Shown here in pieces: positions 57,815 to 64,000 of a stretch of 64,000 nt of DNA. Every line of letters begins with the position of its first letter. Positions within the stretch are counted from its first letter, which is position 1. Under the pieces are notes generated by a model that saw only the letters and a program-made list of their open reading frames with translations, did not search any database and was not told the DNA's origin. Position numbers and translations under genes: made by a program. Source of the stretch: Entonaema liquescens (lineage: Eukaryota > Ascomycota > Sordariomycetes > Xylariales > Xylariaceae); contig CADCSX010000009.1 of assembly GCA_902805475.1 (NCBI GenBank), positions 1,550,001 to 1,614,000 on the forward strand, written 5' to 3'.

Positions 57815-59001
57815 CTACTTCCCAAAGGCGGCAGCAGGGTATGCGCGATCCCTCTTCTTACGCGGCGCCGTAGAGCTACTTCGCGAGCTTGCGTTGCTGG
57901 CTGGGCCGCTGGCTGGAGCCCGCGAGACATGCATGTCTGCTGGTAAGTCGTTCCACTCCGTCTCCGGCCGTGCGTTCTGGAACGACAAACCCCCTGCGCC
58001 AGGACTGCGGTTCGGCGAGGGGCCGTTGCTCCTCGGCGGTGCGGAGAGTGTGCTTGTCGCCGAAGTAGCTGCCAAAGCTGGTGGCGTTGGAGCCTGCTGG
58101 CTGAGAAGATTGGCCACAGCAGCCGTGGTGCTGGGCGGTATCGTCGTTGTCAACCCCGTATTACTTGATGCCGTCGCTCCGTTCAATCCTAGGGCTGAGG
58201 TAACAGGGCCAATGGTCCGCCTCACGATCCAGGCACTGTCGGGTCGTAGTTTAAAGTAATAACCGTTGACTTGGCCGTGCTTAGTGAAGCCACGCGCCAG
58301 GTACCAGCGCAGGCCATCCTCGTTATCAGTCCACACGTGCGCGTAGGCCTCGCCGCAGGCAAAGGGGCTCGCGGCCGCGGCGCGGACTACATCGTCTAGT
58401 AGCGCTGCGGCGAGTCCTTGCTGTCTGTACGGTGAGAGCAGGACTAGAGATTGGATGTACAGCGCGTTGGGCTGGGAAGACGGCGTGGTAGGTTGCGCTG
58501 GGGACTTCCGCGAGGAGGAGGAGGAGGGCGCAAACGGGGACGGCTCAGGCCGGCAGACTAGACCGCCAATGACTTTGGGGGCGCCGTTGGAGTCGTCGGC
58601 TGGGTCAGACCAGAGAACCACGCGGCTGAATGCGCCGGAGGAGAGCGGGTCGGAGAGCCGCGCGTAGAAGGAGTCTGGATAGTTGACGGGGAGGAGGAGA
58701 GAAGTTATGCGTCGTAGTGCGGGGATGTGTTCGGGCAGGATTGGTGAGATGGTCGCTTGCGGGTGAAGTGACGCCGGCCTGGGTAGTGGTGCGATTGTGG
58801 GCACTGATGAGACCGGTGATCTCGAGCCATTCTGCTCGATCACTGGAGAGGGTACGGCGGCTACCGACGGCGGAGGAGGAGGACCAGGAGGAGATGCTTG
58901 AGCCCGGGAGACGGCGGGGGCTGAACGTATGATGGCGGCTTGGGCTGGAAGAAATTCCGGATTGAAGATTGCCCATTGGCGTTGGTGGAAGGAAGAGACA
59001 T
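57815..59001 (-). CDS. GNAT N-acetyltransferase, Naa50-like, with PIP-box-like N terminus
   Basis: The main frame encodes a GNAT domain: ATISPILPEHIPALRRITSL, LLPVNYPDSFYARLSD, VIGGLVCRPEPS, LYIQSLVLLSPYRQQGLAAA (acetyl-CoA loop QxxGxA) and EAYAHVWTDNEDGLRWYLAR with a GFTKHGQVNGYYFKL end. These match Naa50/NAT13-type N-terminal acetyltransferases. A long Ser/Pro/Ala-rich C-terminal tail follows. The main frame has no ATG. The ATG at 59001 opens MSLPSTNANGQSSIRNFFQP in another frame, and one extra base in the G5 run at 58916-58920 would join both into 395 residues. That N terminus contains QSSIRNFF (residues 11-18), a perfect PIP-box pattern. I recall fungal Naa50-like proteins with similar N termini. 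Confidence 0.75.
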
Positions 59002-60167
59002 ATTTGAAACCAAGTAGAATATCCGATACTACCGTTGTCAGCTAAGAAGAACCTTTATTGCCATGACACGAGACCATAAGTATGGAAATATTTGAATGAA
59101 CGAAGTCTATTACAAAAAAGACGGGATGTCACTGGCGGGCTTTAGGCGAGACCGCGTTAAGTGCCTTAAAGACTTCGCGTGGTGCATGTGCATATATTAG
59201 TAGGTAGGGATTACCTAACAGAAAAAAAAAAAAAAAAGAAAAAAAGTAAAGGAAAAAAACAATGGCTTGGCAATTATCGATAGCGCCCCACTGGAGACAA
59301 CTTACACTTATTTTAGGTACCACTGTAAGACACTATCATTCTTTGCTTTACAGGGGATTAGTTGTCTTACTAGGAGAAGAGAAAAAAAGGGTGGAATCAT
59401 GTCATAGCGTTATAGATCCGAGGATAATCGTTTCTTTTTATCTTAGAGCTAGATCATTAGAGTTCCTGCTAACAAATCTTGAATATCTTGATATATACTT
59501 TTTGAGGTACTCAATATACAAATTCAGGTACTGCATGGTATTACGTAGCGCACCTTTAAAAGATCCGGGACCCCTTCTGCCCACTAATGCATGGGGTTTG
59601 CAGTTAGTTGATTCGCTATCGCAGCTAGTTTGTACTACACTGTCAGGCTTACGGGGTCAAAAATTCAGCCTCCGGTTAGGTACAGATAATTAACTATTTG
59701 GAAGGCACGTTCTCCTGGATCCTTCTTCCGCTGCGCCTGAAAGGGATTACGATAAAGAAAAAAAGACGAAAAGGTAAAAAAGAGGATTCTTCAAAAAAAT
59801 AAAAATAAAACTACTAAATAAGCATCACCGGTGTTCTTTCAACACCGCTAAGACAGCAAACCAACAATTGAGGGCGTTCCTGGACCTGCTGAATCAGAAC
59901 AAACGCCAAAATCTCCAAAAACTTTAGGGGGTTGTATTCTACCTTTAGTTGTTCTAAGGTGGATACAATTTACTTGAACTTCTCCCTACATTTAATATTT
60001 CCCGATCCAAACACCAGCATTTCCATTTATCACTCCTTTGGAATCTGGTTTCGCGTAATTTGTCAGCTTTTGGGATCCTTTTTTTTTTTTTTTTCGTTTC
60101 TGGCCCGGTCGCCAATACCCTTCATACATTTTCGACGTTGGCACACGGCTGCAACTGAGTGTTCATC
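59002..60167. other. Divergent intergenic region with poly-A and poly-T runs
   Basis: Holds the promoters of the acetyltransferase (-) and the SGF11-type gene (+). An A-rich run (about 59221-59250) and a T run (about 60080-60096) are present. Open frames around 59262-59693 lack family motifs. Confidence 0.4.
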
Positions 60168-61492
60168 ATGGCCTCATCCAATACCGGCAAGGCTGGAGTT
60201 ATTAGAGCTCCTGAAGGCGCCGGTAAAATGGATCAGCTTGTGAGTTGGCAGTATACATTTCTTTATAATATCGCCCAACACAAATTATCATTACATACGA
60301 AGCTATGCAAATACAGCTAACCATGTTATATTATAGACTCATGCTGTTCTTGACGATTTGCTCTACAACATCGTTCATGATTTATTAATGCAGACGCACC
60401 GCGAGGAGAAGATCGCACGCGCCTCAACTGCCGCAATTCGCGTCGAGAAACTAGCCGCCGACACGTCAGATTCGTCCGCACCCGACGCTCGACCAGACAT
60501 TAAGGTCGAAACAGATGCGGCTATCTACGACGAAGGGAAGGTATTATTGAAGGGGAACCCGCTAGCTACCACCAAAGATATTGTCTGCCCAAGATGTCAC
60601 CTCCCAAGATTGTTATATCCGACAGACGGCAAAGGGGCGAGGAAACCTGACCCGAGTATAATATATTGCAAGAAACACCCGTACATTGACAAGCCCGGCT
60701 ACGATATCTACGGCCAGACATGGGTTGCACAAGGTCCGGGGAGGGAAAGAAGAAGAAGGACATGGAGAAGAAGCTGGAGCAAAACTCAGACTCCCAGACG
60801 CCAGTCCCAGAAGGAGGAACGGGTGGTGGAGGTGCTGCTTCGCGGCCTCCGAATATGCTTTCATTCCCGTCGGCAACCTGCAGCAAATGCAAGCGTTGCA
60901 TCCTGGTTACCCGCTTAAACAACCATATGGGCTCATGTATTGGAAACAGCGGCCGTAATGCGAGTCGTGCTGCCGCACAAAAGATTAGCAATGGCAATAA
61001 TACGAACGGGAATGCCGATGGAACTCCGCCGTCTAGCCAAAAAGGCACTCCTCGTCCGAGCTCTAGAGCTGGCAGCCCTCTTAAAAGAGAGACAGTGATG
61101 AAATAGACGATGATGACGACACAGACAACGACTCGCACAAGAAAAAGAAATTGAAGCCTACGCCTGCAAATGCGGCTAACAAGAAGCTGATCCTTAAGCA
61201 GAAGAACGCCTCAGGCAACAAGAAAGAAAAAGTTAAGACGAGTTCCTCACTGAGCGTGGAGCAGAAGGTAGATGATGACGATGCGGAGGGTTCCACAGTA
61301 GAAGTGGCTCCGAAGAAGAAGATCACGAAGGTGCCCAGTCCAGCTAAGAAGCTGAAGTTGGGAGCGTCTAAACCATTATTATCATCACCAATGTCTAAGA
61401 GCAATGGTAAGACTTCGGTTCCCAATGGTGGAGGAGATGACGACCGCGAGTCTGAAAGCTCAGGGACGCTATCATCACCACCAGTTGTATAG
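60168..61492 (+). CDS. SGF11-type zinc finger protein, possible SAGA-associated factor
   Basis: Exon 1 is 60168-60239, followed by a 97-nt intron; exon 2 begins at 60337 (THAVLDDLLYNIVHDLL). A first Cys cluster reads IVCPRCHLPRLLYPTDGKG then YCKKHPYIDKPGYDIYGQTW. A second, SGF11-like finger reads CSKCKRCILVTRLNNHMGSC followed by GRNASRAAAQKISNG. The C terminus is acidic/basic and disordered. Sgf11 belongs to the SAGA deubiquitinase module, so a chromatin role is likely. The frame changes twice: one extra G in the G4 run 60738-60741 and one extra A in the A4 run 61083-61086 would make a continuous protein of about 409 residues, and the summed length is then divisible by three. Confidence 0.65.
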
Positions 61493-62009
61493 TCGAAGAT
61501 TAAATTCTTGCCCGAGACATTAGACAAACTACAATACCCTCCATCATGAAATACTATAGACGTCAGCTCGTCCAACGAGAAGTTTAGGAAACTTCCTCCG
61601 CCTGGCACCTTCATATCTTGTACACTGGTCGCAGCACTGCATTCAAGGGGTTCCGGGGTTATCTTCACAGCGAGAATAGGGGTTGGGCTTGGTTTGCATC
61701 TGAGCCAGATAGGGACATCTGGCCCGCATCATCATCATCGTCATCGCACTGTATCTTTAGAACGCTTCTTCTGCACATATGTAATACAGGCCCTCAGCGG
61801 CTTAGTGCGAGGACTTATAGTTGACTCGTACATACTTATATACCACGAATGTTTATGTGATTTGGTATCTCTACGTTCTAACCCGTGAAGCCTTTTCGAA
61901 CTCCAAAACGCCAAACTTATGCATATCATATATCTATATCCCTTATGACCGTAGTCTTTATGTCCTTGTGATAAATGTGATAGATGTGAGTGAAAACTTG
62001 ATTATCGTA
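61493..62009. other. Convergent intergenic region
   Basis: The 3' flanks of the SGF11-type gene (+) and PPIL1 (-). No gene is supported. Confidence 0.35.
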
Positions 62010-62582
62010 TCAGATTGCCTCCTCATCATCGAGCACCTTCGCCCTGATAATCTTGACCTCTTCGACAGGCCTATCGTCAGCACCAGTCTTCACCATGCCG
62101 AGGCGCTTCAGGACGGCGAGCCCGGCCTTGACGCGGCCGAAGATGGTGTGCTTGCCGTCGAGCCAGGGGGTCGGGGCGAGGGTGAGGAAGAACTGGGAGC
62201 CGTTGGTGTCCTTGCCGGCGTTGGCCATGCTCAGAATGCCGGCGCCGGTGTGGCGCAGGTCCGGGGCGATCTCATCCTCGAACTTGTCGCCGTAGATGGA
62301 GGAGCCGCCGCGCCCCGTGCCGGTCGGGTCGCCCGTCTGCGCCATGAAGTTGGGGATCACGCGGTGGAAGACGCAGCCGTCGTAGTACCCGCGCTGCGCG
62401 AGGGTGCGGAAGTTGGTGCATGTGCGCGGCGCGTGGGTTGTGTACAGCTCGAGGGTTATGGTGCCCTGGTTTTGGGGGAGAGTTAGCAAGAGGGTAGGGA
62501 TAGCTAGCTAGCTAGGTAGATATATGTGTGATGTGTGATGTGTACATACCATGGAGGTCTCGAGGGCGACGTTGGTGGTCAT
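62010..62582 (-). CDS. Peptidyl-prolyl cis-trans isomerase, PPIL1-type cyclophilin
   Basis: Two exons on the minus strand, 62550-62582 and 62010-62465; 162 residues, the usual PPIL1 size. The first exon encodes MTTNVALETSM, and the GTATGT-AG intron then joins GTITLELYTTHAPRTCTNF. Cyclophilin active-site residues are present: FHRVIPNFMAQTGDPTGTGR (Arg and Phe), SMANAGKDTNGSQFFLTL (Gln/Phe) and TPWLDGKHTIFGRV (Trp and His). PPIL1 is a spliceosomal cyclophilin that binds SKIP/Prp45 in animals, so a nuclear splicing role is likely. Confidence is high from full-length agreement. Confidence 0.93.
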
Positions 62583-63222
62583 CTTGGGCTGTTGGGCGTG
62601 TGTAGTGTGTGTAGAAACTATATCTGGTAGGTATTTGTCTCTAGCTTCACCATTCGCAAGCTTCGGTGTCAATTGAAGCTATTTTGAAGCTCAAGTTCCT
62701 GAGTTGGAGCTTTGGAGGGGCTGCACCTCAAGTATTCAATTATCCGTGACAAATCTATGCGATTATCAGCGTTTCTTATTACGGAAGGCAACAGTGGGCT
62801 CTAGGTAGGCGCAGCGCAAAGTGCCCTTGCAAAACAAGCCACATTTAGGTCAACCAGGTCTGGAACCAGGTACGTGGATTCAAGTGACAACGACAACTTA
62901 AAGAGGTAGTTACGTGTATTTTTTACACACTGCACGGACAACTTCTTTATGGGCTAGAAAATATTTATATTTTTTTTAATTCGACTTAGAAATATTTAAT
63001 CCTTGGAAATTATTCATAATTTCGTACAGATACGAATTATGTGTGCAGCCCTAAGATCTACTAAGTTCTCCAGGTGAAGGCTTCATCTCACTTCATCTCA
63101 TGCTGTCATAAGCAAGATTCATACAACAACCTCCCCAACTTTCGGTGTCTTTGGACATCTTTCTAACCTCAACTTCAGCACATATCACTTAGTCAATATC
63201 ATATCCAGGCGCTGTTGGAGCA
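62583..63222. promoter_or_regulatory. Divergent promoter between PPIL1 (-) and signal peptide peptidase (+)
   Basis: A 640-bp region separating divergent starts. It includes a 10-base duplication (cttcatctca) near 63080-63101. No gene is visible. Confidence 0.55.
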
Positions 63223-64000
63223 ATGGCTAGTGATAATTCAACTCTTCTCGCGGCGAGCGAGATCTCAGCCGCAAATGTGACAGAGTCCCTAGCAGCCAAT
63301 CAGACTCTTCCAGAGAAACTCGCCAGCTTACCAGAAATTCTCTGGAACAATAGAGATTTCTTCCTTCTCGAGGGCCGTATCATCTTCACGGCAATGGCTT
63401 GCATTTATCTTGGGTCTCAAGCTGCCCTTCGTCGCCCTCCGTCTGCAAATCCAGCCAAGAAGGGCAAGAAAGGAAATCGAAAGGAACAAGATAGGGAAGA
63501 CGAGCTTGTCCAAGGCCTTTTGCCTTCTGACGCCATTATGCTTCCTATAATGGCTGGGACAGTTCTCACAGGACTCTACTACTTGATTAAGTGGCTCGAC
63601 GACCCGGAGATCCTCAATAAGATATTAAGAGCCTACTTCTCGGTTATGTCCCTGGTCGCCATGGGGAAGCTCCTTGCCGACTCACTACATTACATCACTG
63701 GATTTATCTTTCCCACTGTGTGGCTTGCGAAGAATGGGAAGCTATACCACATCGACTCCTCGAAAAAGGGCCAGTGGTTTATGAATGGTGACTCCAATGA
63801 ACAAGTATGGGACGACAAGAAGAAGAGCCCTTTCCCATATTGGTGGTCTGAGTTGAGCGTTTCTGATGCGACAAACAATCTATTTTGGGAGCTCCGTCGT
63901 CTACTTATAGAAGAATGGACTATCCGCCTTTCAATTCACGGGATTGTAAACCAGAAATTCAAAGTCGAGTTCAACGATATTCTCGGTACTGTCCTTGCCG
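63223..64000 (+). CDS. Signal peptide peptidase (intramembrane aspartyl protease), 5' part
   Basis: A frame open from ATG 63223 to the window edge (259 codons seen, 3' end missing). The N terminus has Asn-glycosylation sequons (NST, NVT, NQT), then membrane segments IIFTAMACIYLGSQAAL and IMLPIMAGTVLTGLYYLIKW. Next come ILRAYFSVMSLVAMGKLLAD and SLHYITGFIFPTVWLAKNGK. These match fungal A22B signal peptide peptidases, which cut leftover signal peptides in the ER membrane. The catalytic YD and GxGD motifs lie beyond the window. The partner gene PPIL1 is divergent; no functional link is implied. Confidence 0.85.
   Translation, partial: MASDNSTLLAASEISAANVTESLAANQTLPEKLASLPEILWNNRDFFLLEGRIIFTAMACIYLGSQAALRRPPSANPAKKGKKGNRKEQDREDELVQGLLPSDAIMLPIMAGTVLTGLYYLIKWLDDPEILNKILRAYFSVMSLVAMGKLLADSLHYITGFIFPTVWLAKNGKLYHIDSSKKGQWFMNGDSNEQVWDDKKKSPFPYWWSELSVSDATNNLFWELRRLLIEEWTIRLSIHGIVNQKFKVEFNDILGTVLA

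Noticed and set aside
57792..58259. 155-codon plus-strand frame
   Set aside because: Antisense to the GNAT coding region; its length follows from the GC-rich complementary codons.
1..64000. CRISPR arrays, operons, bacterial ribosome binding sites, 5S rRNA or U6 snRNA
   Set aside because: This is a fungal nuclear sequence; no direct-repeat arrays and no recognizable 5S or U6 core sequences were seen.

Overview
This window comes from a filamentous ascomycete (Pezizomycotina, probably Sordariomycetes by inference). Genes are split by short introns of about 50-100 nt with GTAWGT-type donors, CTAAC-like branch points and YAG acceptors. UTRs are pyrimidine rich, and compact blocks of conserved housekeeping genes alternate with kilobase-scale gene-poor stretches. 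All splice sites were called by eye and no database search was possible.

Layout. 0.6-9.5 kb is a core block: ribosomal protein eS27, a ribonucleotide-reductase-inhibitor family protein with a PIP box, Gemin2/SIP1, the FG nucleoporin Nup54/57 and complex I subunit NDUFA8. 9.5-16.9 kb is nearly empty. 16.9-17.9 kb is a secreted CAP/PR-1 protein. 19.6-28.0 kb is an accessory island: an active-looking protein kinase fused to ankyrin repeats, divergently transcribed from a caspase-like protease fused to a degenerate kinase-like domain, followed by a DUF6594 membrane protein. 29.4 kb holds a small secreted cysteine-containing protein. 33.7-35.0 kb is a membrane-anchored SGNH hydrolase. 36.1-40.0 kb is an ankyrin-CorA fusion with a 15-nt microexon. 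40.4 kb has tRNA-Gly(GCC). 40.8-45.8 kb has a CCDC97-like protein, an intradiol dioxygenase and a DUF4419 protein. 46-54 kb is a second gene desert, holding a 45-residue cysteine-rich reading frame. 55.4-64 kb returns to core genes: glucokinase, a GNAT acetyltransferase with a PIP-box-like N terminus, an SGF11-type zinc finger protein, cyclophilin PPIL1 and the start of signal peptide peptidase.

The most interesting candidate system is the 19.6-28.0 kb island. A kinase-ankyrin sensor-like protein and a caspase-pseudokinase effector-like protein share one 0.7-kb divergent promoter next to a DUF6594 membrane protein. These domain types recur in fungal non-self recognition and regulated cell death, so a defence or allorecognition role is a reasonable but untested inference.

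A caution for the reader: at least four genes (CAP, ankyrin-CorA, GNAT, SGF11-type) show abrupt frame changes that would be repaired by one extra base in a short homopolymer. This looks like systematic homopolymer undercalling in the assembly more than real pseudogenization.
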